Below, piece by piece: positions 1 to 5,002 of a stretch of 5,002 nt of DNA. Below the pieces are notes generated by a model. That model saw nothing but the letters and a program-made list of their open reading frames with translations. It was not told the origin of the DNA and ran no database searches. The stretch's first letter is position 1. Each line of letters opens with the position of its first letter. A program made the translations under genes and the position numbers. Source of the stretch: Flavobacteriaceae bacterium (GTDB lineage: Bacteria; Bacteroidota; Bacteroidia; Flavobacteriales; Flavobacteriaceae); the NCBI GenBank assembly GCA_002693085.1, contig NZOB01000058.1, positions 6,097 through 11,098 of the forward strand. Direction: 5' to 3'.

Positions 1-1264
1 TGTAATCCCACCAAGCATCATTAGTAATTATAGCTAACACTTTTCCGCCATCTTTTACATAATCTGTTAAATATTCACCATAAATTGATTCATAACATAT
101 AATTGGTGATATATTATAATTTGAGGATTTAAAGGCATGTCTTCTATTTTGAAATCCTCTTGTAAGAGATAAACCACCAAAATCTAATAATACTTGACCT
201 AAAATTGGTTCTAAAATATTTCGATATGGCATTTTTTCAACGCCTACTACAAGCTTTGATTTGTGATAATAATCAGTTTTATCATTAAAATATATAGCAC
301 TATTGTAGATGTTGATCCATCTATTATCTCCAATTTTATTAGAAAATTCTTTTAATTCGGTTGAGTCATACAAAACTTCATATAATTCTATTCCGCTTAA
401 GATTTCATTTTTATGTTTTGAATTTAAATCACGAATCTTATTAGACAATTCGTTATAATAATAACTATTTATTTGAACTCCCTCTGAAAAAAATGTTTCT
501 GGAAAGAGAATTAAAGAGTTTTCAATTTTATTTTCTTCTATTATATTTTTAAGATAATTCAAATTGTCATTATTTGTTATAGAGTACTTTTCCGAATATG
601 GATCTACATTAGGTTGGACTATCGAAATATTTTTAATTTCACCATCTTCCTCAAAAGTTTTATATATTCCAAAGGATATTATTGATGGAATTATTAATAT
701 TGATATGAGTGTATAGATTAATCTTTTTGATTGAACACCTTTTAAATAATTAGAATAAATTTTAAACAATAAAATATTAGTAACTAAAACCCATAAAGTA
801 CCTCCAAAAACACCAGTGTATTCATACCACTGAATTATCCAAGTGCTTTCAGAAAAAACATTTCCAAAAATTAACCATGGCCATGAAAAATCCCAAACCA
901 AATGAAGTTTTTCATAACATATCCAAATTGTAATTAAAAATATAAATCCTAATTTTTCATTTGTTTTAATTTTTACTTTTCTAAACAAGTAAAAAACTAT
1001 AGTCATCATAAATGAATTTACTGTACATGCGAAGAGATAACCAAAAATAGTTGCATATGAAAGCCAATATGTAGAAGTAATATTCCAAATAAAAAATCCA
1101 ACAAAAAAAACTAAAAAAATATTTTTTTCTTTATAAAATTCATTGATATACAAAAAAGGGATTAACCCCAAAAATACGAGTGGAAAAAAACCATATGTAG
1201 GCCAGGCAGCTGTAAATAACAATCCTCCAATCGTTGTAATTAAAAGCGCTTTATAAATATTCAA
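1..1264 (-). CDS. lnt: Apolipoprotein N-acyltransferase, C-terminus cut off by the window edge
   Basis: Lnt transfers an acyl chain from a phospholipid to the N-terminal cysteine of diacylated lipoproteins in the inner membrane, the last step of lipoprotein maturation. 421 codons are present without an internal stop. The first ~200 residues are hydrophobic membrane segments, including AAWPTYG at 19-25 and WDFSWPW at 124-130, followed by a nitrilase-like domain from about residue 211 (ISIVQPNVDPY). The catalytic triad is visible: E256 in FPETFF, K335 in YHKSKLV and C390 in ICYESIYGEY. E343 matches a further active-site glutamate of E. coli Lnt (E267-K335-C387 triad, E343). The visible part ends in ITNDAWWDY, the Bacteroidota form of the NDxW motif. 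Family proteins are about 500-550 residues, so roughly 100 or more are missing. The start is TTG at 1264-1262: a TAA lies two codons upstream, no ATG occurs before about residue 86, and the resulting N-terminus fits the family. It is divergent from pssA across 45 bases. Function is very secure; the start is likely. Confidence 0.95.
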   Translation of the reverse strand, partial: MNIYKALLITTIGGLLFTAAWPTYGFFPLVFLGLIPFLYINEFYKEKNIFLVFFVGFFIWNITSTYWLSYATIFGYLFACTVNSFMMTIVFYLFRKVKIKTNEKLGFIFLITIWICYEKLHLVWDFSWPWLIFGNVFSESTWIIQWYEYTGVFGGTLWVLVTNILLFKIYSNYLKGVQSKRLIYTLISILIIPSIISFGIYKTFEEDGEIKNISIVQPNVDPYSEKYSITNNDNLNYLKNIIEENKIENSLILFPETFFSEGVQINSYYYNELSNKIRDLNSKHKNEILSGIELYEVLYDSTELKEFSNKIGDNRWINIYNSAIYFNDKTDYYHKSKLVVGVEKMPYRNILEPILGQVLLDFGGLSLTRGFQNRRHAFKSSNYNISPIICYESIYGEYLTDYVKDGGKVLAIITNDAWWDY

Positions 1265-1309
1265 GAATTAAATTTTAAATTTGTTTATATTATAAACTTA
1301 ACCTAAGAT
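1265..1309. other. Divergent lnt/pssA intergenic region
   Basis: This 45-base, strongly AT-rich spacer separates two genes that both point outward and both seem to begin with TTG. Any promoter for either gene must lie here or inside the opposing coding region. In-frame stops just before each TTG (TAA on both strands) prevent either reading frame from extending through the gap. No Shine-Dalgarno sequence is visible on either side, as is usual in Bacteroidota. Confidence 0.7.
1276..1283 (+). promoter_or_regulatory. Candidate -7 promoter box for pssA (TAAATTTG)
   Basis: TAAATTTG matches the Bacteroidota -7 consensus TAnnTTTG exactly and ends 26 bases before the pssA TTG, giving a plausible short leader. 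No good TTG or TTTG is seen at the expected -33 distance, and chance matches are common in sequence this AT-rich, so this is a tentative call. Confidence 0.3.
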
Positions 1310-1324
1310 TTGAAATTTATCAAA
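1293..1324 (-). promoter_or_regulatory. Candidate lnt promoter (TTTG, 20 bases, TAAGTTTA)
   Basis: On the minus strand TTTG (1324-1321) is followed after 20 bases by TAAGTTTA (1300-1293). The latter differs from TAnnTTTG only at its last base. The spacing fits Bacteroidota sigma factor promoters, and the box ends 28 bases before the lnt TTG. The upstream element falls inside the first codons of pssA. Supported by motif and position only. Confidence 0.35.
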
Positions 1325-2026
1325 CACCTTCCAAACTTTCTTACTATTTGTAATGCTTTACTTGGTTGTTTTGCCTTATTTTTCTTATTTGTTGAAAGTT
1401 TTGGATATTCTAATTCTGAAAAGTATTACTGTATAATTTTATTAATTTTTATTGCAGCAATTTTTGATTTTTTAGATGGTTTTTTTGCAAAGTTCCTTAA
1501 CGTTAAATCCAATTTAGGCTCTCAATTAGATTCTTTTTCTGACCTAATATCTTTTGCTGTAGTGCCAGCATTTCTTCTAATTTATTATCTGTCTATTCAC
1601 GAATTTTCTTTATATGTAAAACTCACTCCTTTAATAATTATACTTTCTTCAATATACAGATTGTCAAAATTTAATCTTCTTGAAAGTTCCAACCATTTTA
1701 AAGGTTTACCAACACCCGCTAATGCTATGTTTTTTTTAGGATTGCCTTCATTGCTTCTTTATTTAAATGAATTTGTTTTGATTTCAATTGTTCTTGTTTT
1801 TTCATTTTTAATGATAAGTGATTTTAAATTTTATTCATTTAAATCATTAAAAAATAAAGACGAAAAACAATTTCTTTTTGTTTTGATCTTACTTCAACTA
1901 GTTATAATAATTTTTTCTTTTGTATATGATGCAGAGCTAGCTTCTTTGCTAAGTTTTATGATTTTAGCCTATATTTTGTCTTGTTTTATTATTTCAGGAA
2001 TAAACAAAGAAGCATCTTCGAATTGA
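1310..2026 (+). CDS. pssA: CDP-diacylglycerol--serine O-phosphatidyltransferase (phosphatidylserine synthase)
   Basis: This integral membrane enzyme joins CDP-diacylglycerol and L-serine to give phosphatidylserine and CMP, the first committed step to phosphatidylethanolamine. The CDP-alcohol phosphotransferase motif lies at residues 53-78: D53, D56, G57, A60, then K61 where the family consensus has Arg, G70, D74 and D78. The acidic residues that bind the metal and CDP group are all kept. Features that separate PssA from other family members are R117 in the YRLSKFN stretch and GLPTPANA at 132-139. Hydrophobic segments run at about 8-28, 40-58, 78-95, 105-117, 141-169, 188-206 and 211-229. Length of 238 residues is normal for the bacterial membrane form. 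The start is TTG at 1310, since an in-frame TAA lies two codons upstream and no ATG is close; the N-terminus LPNFLTICNALLG is typical. Its last 18 codons overlap the minus-strand DUF2007 gene tail to tail. The decarboxylase that would follow in the pathway is not in this window. Confidence 0.92.
   Translation: MKFIKHLPNFLTICNALLGCFALFFLFVESFGYSNSEKYYCIILLIFIAAIFDFLDGFFAKFLNVKSNLGSQLDSFSDLISFAVVPAFLLIYYLSIHEFSLYVKLTPLIIILSSIYRLSKFNLLESSNHFKGLPTPANAMFFLGLPSLLLYLNEFVLISIVLVFSFLMISDFKFYSFKSLKNKDEKQFLFVLILLQLVIIIFSFVYDAELASLLSFMILAYILSCFIISGINKEASSN
1969..2026. other. 58-base tail-to-tail coding overlap, pssA and DUF2007 gene
   Basis: The 3' ends of two convergent genes share 58 bases: the pssA stop (TGA, 2024-2026) lies inside the DUF2007 gene, whose stop (TAG, 1971-1969) lies inside pssA. 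The frames are set so that third codon positions coincide on the two strands. There is no room for a terminator between the genes, so each transcript must run into the other gene. Confidence 0.8.
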
Positions 2027-2205
2027 TCTTTATGAATAAATACTTTGTGTGAGTACATGTAGTTTGGAATTCCAAATCCAGCTAAATTGCCAGATTTACT
2101 TTCATCTTTAATTATTGGGTATATACTTATATCATTAAGTCTATTTTTTAATTCAAGTGCATCAATACCAGATCCACAAAAAATTTGAATATAATCAGTC
2201 AACAT
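1969..2205 (-). CDS. Small DUF2007-type protein (putative signal-transducing family), function unknown
   Basis: This 78-residue soluble protein has no signal peptide or membrane segment. It resembles the DUF2007 family, described only as putative signal-transducing proteins: an N-terminal strand with a glycine-serine turn (IQIFCGSG, 6-13), a helix with spaced leucines (17-23), the core block [15 protein letters not shown] (31-45), and a second strand plus helix ([12 protein letters not shown], 54-65). Family members are often around 70 residues, so it looks complete. The ATG at 2205 lies within the end of lptB (11-base overlap), which implies translational coupling at the end of the kdsD-tatC-lptB operon. 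The last 19 codons and the stop overlap the 3' end of pssA on the other strand. A shadow reading frame is unlikely because the family pattern is clear and most of the gene lies outside any other gene. Its biochemical role is unknown. Confidence 0.8.
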   Translation of the reverse strand: MLTDYIQIFCGSGIDALELKNRLNDISIYPIIKDESKSGNLAGFGIPNYMYSHKVFIHKDQFEDASLFIPEIIKQDKI

Positions 2206-2947
2206 TATCGAACTTTAAATTTTTTCTTCTATAAATAAAATTTTGTCCTAAATATACTTTTCTTACCATCTCATCTTTCGCTAATTCCTCAGGTTTACCA
2301 CTTTTTAATATTTTTCCCTCGAACATGAGATATGTTCTGTCTGTTATTGCTAGTGTTTCTTGAACATTATGATCAGTTATTAGAACTCCAATGTTTTTTG
2401 TTTTAAGATGAGCAATAATTTTTTGAATTTCTTCAACTGCAATTGGGTCAACTCCTGCGAAAGGTTCATCTAGTAATAGAAACTTGGGTTCGGTAGCTAA
2501 AGCCCTAGCAATTTCTGTTCTTCTTCTTTCGCCTCCAGATAGAAGGTCACCTCTGTTTTTTCTGACTTTTTCAAGACTAAATTCCTTTATCAAGTTTTCT
2601 AAATCGTTTTCTTGCTCAATTTTTGTTTTATCAGTCAATTCTAAAACAGCTTTAATATTTTGTTCAACTGTTAATTTTCTAAAAACAGAAGCCTCTTGAG
2701 CTAGATAACCAATTCCTTGTTTTGCTCTCTTATACATTGGTTCTAAAGAGATATCATTATTATTTATAGAAATTACTCCATTATCACATTTAATTAATCC
2801 AACAATCATATAGAAACATGTTGTTTTTCCCGCTCCATTAGGTCCTAATAAACCAACAATCTCACCCTGTTTTAATTCAAGGTCAACCCCTTTAACTACT
2901 TTTCTAGAGCTGTATGATTTTTCAATTTTTCTTGCTTCAAGTTTCAT
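2195..2947 (-). CDS. lptB: LPS export ABC transporter ATP-binding protein LptB
   Basis: LptB is the cytoplasmic ATPase of the LptB2FG transporter, which extracts lipopolysaccharide from the inner membrane and pushes it along the Lpt bridge to the outer membrane. All ATPase motifs are intact: Walker A GPNGAGKT at 35-42, Q-loop Q84 in YLAQEASVF, signature LSGGE at 136-140 followed by RRR, Walker B LLLDE at 157-161 with catalytic E161, D-loop GVDP at 165-168 and switch H193 in TDHN. The [17 protein letters not shown] block and the C-terminal VYLGQNF are typical of LptB rather than of other ABC ATPases. Length of 250 residues is close to the usual ~240. It starts at ATG 2947, two bases after the tatC stop, and its TGA overlaps the next gene by 11 bases. 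The partner genes lptF, lptG and lptC are not in this window. Confidence 0.95.
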   Translation of the reverse strand: MKLEARKIEKSYSSRKVVKGVDLELKQGEIVGLLGPNGAGKTTCFYMIVGLIKCDNGVISINNNDISLEPMYKRAKQGIGYLAQEASVFRKLTVEQNIKAVLELTDKTKIEQENDLENLIKEFSLEKVRKNRGDLLSGGERRRTEIARALATEPKFLLLDEPFAGVDPIAVEEIQKIIAHLKTKNIGVLITDHNVQETLAITDRTYLMFEGKILKSGKPEELAKDEMVRKVYLGQNFIYRRKNLKFDNVD

Positions 2948-2949
2948 AA

Positions 2950-3759
2950 CTAATTATTATTTTTTACAACAATTCTTGAAATATAAATACTTATTTGGTA
3001 CAATATTACTATTGGAATAGCCACGATAATTTGACTAGCTACGTCTGGAGGTGTGATAACAGCTGCTAATACCAAAACTCCTACAAGTGCAAATTTCCTG
3101 TACTTAATTAAAAATTCAGGTGTTACTAATCCAATCTTAGTTAAGAAATAAATGATTATTGGCAACTCAAAAATTAAACCTGAGGCTAAAACAGATGCCC
3201 TAACTAATCCAATGTAGCTACTAAGGTCAAAATCATTAAAAATTTCTTCACTAACAGTGTAATTTCCTAAAAAGTTAATTGATAGAGGACAGATTACATA
3301 ATATCCAAACAATACACCAATAAAAAAAAGTAAACTGGAAATAAAAATAAAACCTCTAGCATGTTTTTTTTCATTTTGATACAAACCAGGACTTATAAAA
3401 CTCCAAAATTGATACAAAACATATGGAAAAGAAATAACGAATCCTGCAGCAATTGATGTCCAAATATGAGCTGAAAATTGACCAGACATTGTTCTGCTCT
3501 GAATTCTAAAAGGCATTTCGTTTATACAAAAACTATCATTTAAGCCGAAAAAATTTGATAATTCACAAAGTGTTCGATATGTAAAGAAATCAACACTTTT
3601 AGGTCCAAAAATAATTTTGTTAAAAATGAAATCTTTAAAAATAAATGCAATAAATCCAAAAAAAACTATAGCCAAGAACGATCTTAATATATGCCATCTT
3701 AGGTCTTCAAGATGATCTAAAAATGACATTTCATTTGGATCTTTCAGTCTTTCGTTCAT
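2950..3759 (-). CDS. tatC: Sec-independent (twin-arginine) protein translocase subunit TatC
   Basis: TatC is the polytopic inner-membrane receptor that recognises twin-arginine signal peptides and, with TatA-type subunits, exports folded proteins. Family signatures are present: [11 protein letters not shown] at 11-21 (E18, equivalent to the signal-peptide-binding glutamate of the HLxELR motif), [23 protein letters not shown] at 110-132, the FELPI segment with E198, and [10 protein letters not shown] at 235-243. Membrane segments lie at about 24-43, 98-120, 137-158, 187-208, 222-238 and 243-261, the normal six. The first periplasmic loop (about 44-97) is longer than in E. coli and holds C65 and C78. 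Length of 269 residues is normal. The ATG at 3759 overlaps the kdsD stop as ATGA, pointing to coupled translation; M11 is a weaker alternative start. No tatA or tatB gene is in the window. Confidence 0.96.
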   Translation of the reverse strand: MNERLKDPNEMSFLDHLEDLRWHILRSFLAIVFFGFIAFIFKDFIFNKIIFGPKSVDFFTYRTLCELSNFFGLNDSFCINEMPFRIQSRTMSGQFSAHIWTSIAAGFVISFPYVLYQFWSFISPGLYQNEKKHARGFIFISSLLFFIGVLFGYYVICPLSINFLGNYTVSEEIFNDFDLSSYIGLVRASVLASGLIFELPIIIYFLTKIGLVTPEFLIKYRKFALVGVLVLAAVITPPDVASQIIVAIPIVILYQISIYISRIVVKNNN

Positions 3760-4715
3760 ATTCCTGAATTTAAGATTTGATGCATGTGAACCATTCCTAA
3801 ATAACTACCTTTTTCAACAACAATAATCTGAGTTATTTTATTATCATTCATAATTTTCAGTGCATCTGAAGCTAAAGTTTTACTATCGATTACTTTTGGT
3901 TCAGAGCTCATAATTTTAGAAACATCTAATTCTAATGGGTCTTTAAAGTTCTTTATTGTTCTTCTAACATCTCCGTCAGTAATGATACCAACAACTTTTT
4001 GATTTTTTAAAATAGCAGTTGCTCCATACATTTTTGAAGATATTTCTTCTATGGCATCTTTGAATTTGCTATTAATATTAATTCCTGGAATTAAATCTTC
4101 ATTAACTAAATCTTTAACAGTTAATGTTAATTTTTTTCCTAAAGATCCTGATGGATGATATTTTGCAAAATCTTCAGTTTTAAAACCTTTTAAATACATT
4201 AAACAAATTGCAATTGTATCACCAATTAAAAGCTGTATACTAGTGCTTGTTGTTGGTGCTAAATTATTTGGACATGCCTCCTTTTCAATTTTGTAAACTA
4301 TGGATTTATCTGATTTTTTTCCCAGAAAAGAATCTTTTTCAGATGTAATTCCAATTAAATTTATTTTTAATTTTTTTATTTGTTTGACTAAGTCAATAGT
4401 TTCTGTATTGTTTCCGCTTTTTGAAAAACACAATACAACATCATCCTTAGTAATAACCCCAAGATCACCATGCAATGCATCCGATCCATGCATGAATATT
4501 GATGGAGAACCAGTAGAATTTAATGTTGCAGAAATTTTCATTCCAATAATTGCACTTTTACCAATTCCAGTAATTATTATTCTGCCTTTAATTTTTCCTA
4601 AAAAATCAATTATACTTTCAAAGTTTTTATCAAATGATTTTTCAAGTTTATTAATTGAATCTATCTGATTATCTAAAATATCTTTTGAAATTTTTTTTAA
4701 ATCTAATTTGTTCAA
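3756..4715 (-). CDS. kdsD: D-arabinose-5-phosphate isomerase, KdsD/KpsF family (SIS plus two CBS domains)
   Basis: This enzyme interconverts D-ribulose 5-phosphate and D-arabinose 5-phosphate, the first step towards Kdo, the sugar linking lipid A to the rest of LPS. The N-terminal SIS domain (about 40-180) carries GIGKS at 50-54, HGDLG at 82-86, SKSGNNTE at 98-105, NLAPTTST at 151-158 and HPSGSLGK at 187-194. Residues K53, H82, E105, E146 and H187 align at a constant offset of six with K59, H88, E111, E152 and H193 of E. coli KdsD, so the active site is complete. Two CBS domains follow at about 200-258 (with GIITDGDVRR, 243-252) and 264-319; they are usual in the family. Length of 319 residues is normal. 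The start is TTG at 4715: a TGA lies nine codons upstream, no ATG or GTG lies between, and the next ATG (M59) would cut into the SIS core. It leads the kdsD-tatC-lptB-DUF2007 cluster. KpsF and KdsD cannot be told apart by sequence alone. Confidence 0.94.
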   Translation of the reverse strand: MNKLDLKKISKDILDNQIDSINKLEKSFDKNFESIIDFLGKIKGRIIITGIGKSAIIGMKISATLNSTGSPSIFMHGSDALHGDLGVITKDDVVLCFSKSGNNTETIDLVKQIKKLKINLIGITSEKDSFLGKKSDKSIVYKIEKEACPNNLAPTTSTSIQLLIGDTIAICLMYLKGFKTEDFAKYHPSGSLGKKLTLTVKDLVNEDLIPGININSKFKDAIEEISSKMYGATAILKNQKVVGIITDGDVRRTIKNFKDPLELDVSKIMSSEPKVIDSKTLASDALKIMNDNKITQIIVVEKGSYLGMVHMHQILNSGI

Positions 4716-4805
4716 AACTTTATTGATTTTTTTAATTATTCAAACTGTAAATTAAGCTATATTTAGTTTAACTAAGGTACAAATATACCTTATTTAGTTT
4801 CAAAA
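4716..4805. other. Divergent kdsD/recQ intergenic region
   Basis: This 90-base AT-rich spacer must hold the promoters for the kdsD operon and for recQ. The kdsD side is a T-rich stretch with little structure. The recQ side (4758-4800) is dense in short inverted and direct repeats. No small reading frame, RNA gene or terminator is evident. For recQ the best -7 match I see is TATATTTA at 4758-4765, one base off TAnnTTTG and lacking a well-placed TTG, so its promoter is not assigned. Confidence 0.6.
4760..4800. repeat. Cluster of short inverted and direct repeats, possible operator
   Basis: TTAGTTTAACTAA at 4763-4775 is a perfect palindrome with 6-base arms around one T. It abuts a second inverted repeat, AAGGTA (4774-4779) and TACCTT (4786-4791) with a 6-base spacer. 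TATTTAGTTT occurs twice, at 4760-4769 and 4791-4800, 31 bases apart or about three helical turns. The arrangement resembles a protein-binding site between divergent genes, but low-complexity AT sequence produces such repeats readily. Confidence 0.4.
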
Positions 4806-4812
4806 ATGTCAA
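4780..4812 (-). promoter_or_regulatory. Candidate promoter of the kdsD-tatC-lptB operon (TTG, 22 bases, TATATTTG)
   Basis: On the minus strand TTG (4812-4810) is followed after 22 bases by TATATTTG (4787-4780), an exact match to the Bacteroidota -7 consensus TAnnTTTG with spacing inside the reported range. The leader to the kdsD TTG would be near 60 bases. The -7 box sits inside the AAGGTA/TACCTT inverted repeat, so a protein bound there could block it. The upstream element overlaps the first codons of recQ. Supported by motif and position only. Confidence 0.4.
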
Positions 4813-5002
4813 CACAGACTGAACTAACCAGTGTATTAAAAAAATATTTTGGATTTTCATCATTTAGAGATAATCAGCAAGATATAATTACATCAATTAT
4901 AAATCATAATAACAACTTAGTAATTATGCCAACAGGTGGTGGGAAGTCACTATGTTATCAAATGTCAGCAATTTGCATGGAAGGTATGGCTATTATTGTT
5001 TC
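4806..5002 (+). CDS. recQ: ATP-dependent DNA helicase RecQ, N-terminal fragment cut by the window edge
   Basis: RecQ is a 3'-to-5' DNA helicase that acts in recombination and repair of stalled replication forks. Only 65 codons are in the window, but they hold two diagnostic motifs: the RecQ motif 0 (YFGFSSFRDNQQDII at 14-28, with Q24 and Q25 in the adenine-contacting glutamine region) and the Walker A motif MPTGGGKSLCYQ at 41-52 with K47 and S48. The spacing between them is normal. The N-terminus begins at ATG 4806, six codons before the helix that usually opens the family, and no other start is needed. It is divergent from the kdsD operon. The rest of the helicase core, zinc-binding, winged-helix and HRDC domains cannot be assessed. 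A RecQ-like paralogue remains possible because the C-terminal domains are unseen. Confidence 0.9.
   Translation, partial: MSTQTELTSVLKKYFGFSSFRDNQQDIITSIINHNNNLVIMPTGGGKSLCYQMSAICMEGMAIIV

Noticed and set aside
1109..1128. A-run/T-run inverted repeat that could look like a terminator hairpin
   Set aside because: It consists only of A and T, lies inside lnt coding sequence near the 5' end, and has no GC-rich stem, so it does not support an intrinsic terminator.
1105..1150. Possible frameshift near the T-rich tract in lnt
   Set aside because: A miscount of one T in the run at 1152-1157 produced a false stop. With the run read as six bases the frame stays open from the TTG at 1264 to the window edge, and the membrane segments and catalytic residues fall where expected.
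2484..2699. 71-codon open frame on the plus strand inside lptB
   Set aside because: It lies antisense to the signature, Walker B and helical regions of a clear LptB gene, has no recognisable domain, and its serine- and leucine-rich product is typical of a shadow frame.
4300..4668. 122-codon open frame on the plus strand inside kdsD
   Set aside because: It is antisense to the SIS domain of KdsD with all catalytic residues in place on the other strand. The product has no family pattern and no promoter or start context is evident.
2195..4715. Reading the kdsD-tatC-lptB-DUF2007 cluster as a new defence or secretion system
   Set aside because: Three of the four genes are standard envelope genes with complete active sites, and the order resembles that recalled from other Bacteroidota. 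No nuclease, toxin or mobile gene is present.
1..5002. tRNA, rRNA, riboswitch, CRISPR array, insertion sequence or attachment site
   Set aside because: Nothing in the sequence resembles these. Nearly all bases are in recognised genes, and the two intergenic gaps (45 and 90 bases) are too short and AT-rich to hold a structured RNA.

Overview
The window looks like a compact chromosome segment from a low-GC Bacteroidota, most likely a flavobacterium-like marine or streamlined lineage. GC is roughly 30% by eye. The evidence is the Bacteroidota style of the Lnt, TatC, KdsD/KpsF and LptB proteins, the near absence of Shine-Dalgarno sequences, and candidate promoters of the Bacteroidota type (TTG or TTTG, about 20 bases, TAnnTTTG). 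The assignment rests on family recall and was not tested by a database search.

Layout from left to right: (1) the N-terminal 421 codons of lnt (apolipoprotein N-acyltransferase) on the minus strand, running off the left edge; (2) a 45-base divergent gap with candidate promoters facing both ways; (3) pssA (CDP-diacylglycerol--serine phosphatidyltransferase) on the plus strand; (4) a minus-strand gene cluster, probably one operon, transcribed right to left as kdsD/kpsF (arabinose-5-phosphate isomerase), tatC, lptB, then a 78-residue DUF2007-type protein whose 3' end overlaps the 3' end of pssA by 58 bases; (5) a 90-base divergent gap rich in short inverted and direct repeats; (6) the first 65 codons of recQ on the plus strand, cut by the right edge.

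Taken together this is an envelope-building neighbourhood. KdsD starts Kdo synthesis for LPS, LptB powers LPS export, TatC exports folded proteins, Lnt finishes lipoproteins and PssA makes the precursor of phosphatidylethanolamine. RecQ, a DNA repair helicase, is the exception. Packing is extreme: a 4-base ATGA overlap, a 2-base gap, an 11-base overlap and a convergent 58-base overlap, with no stretch over 300 bases lacking a gene. Three genes (lnt, pssA, kdsD) appear to start with TTG.

I see no mobile element, CRISPR array, RNA gene or clear intrinsic terminator, and no convincing new multi-gene system. The points most worth checking are the TTG starts, the repeat-rich kdsD/recQ gap, the tail-to-tail pssA/DUF2007 overlap, and the uncharacterised DUF2007 protein at the end of the envelope operon.
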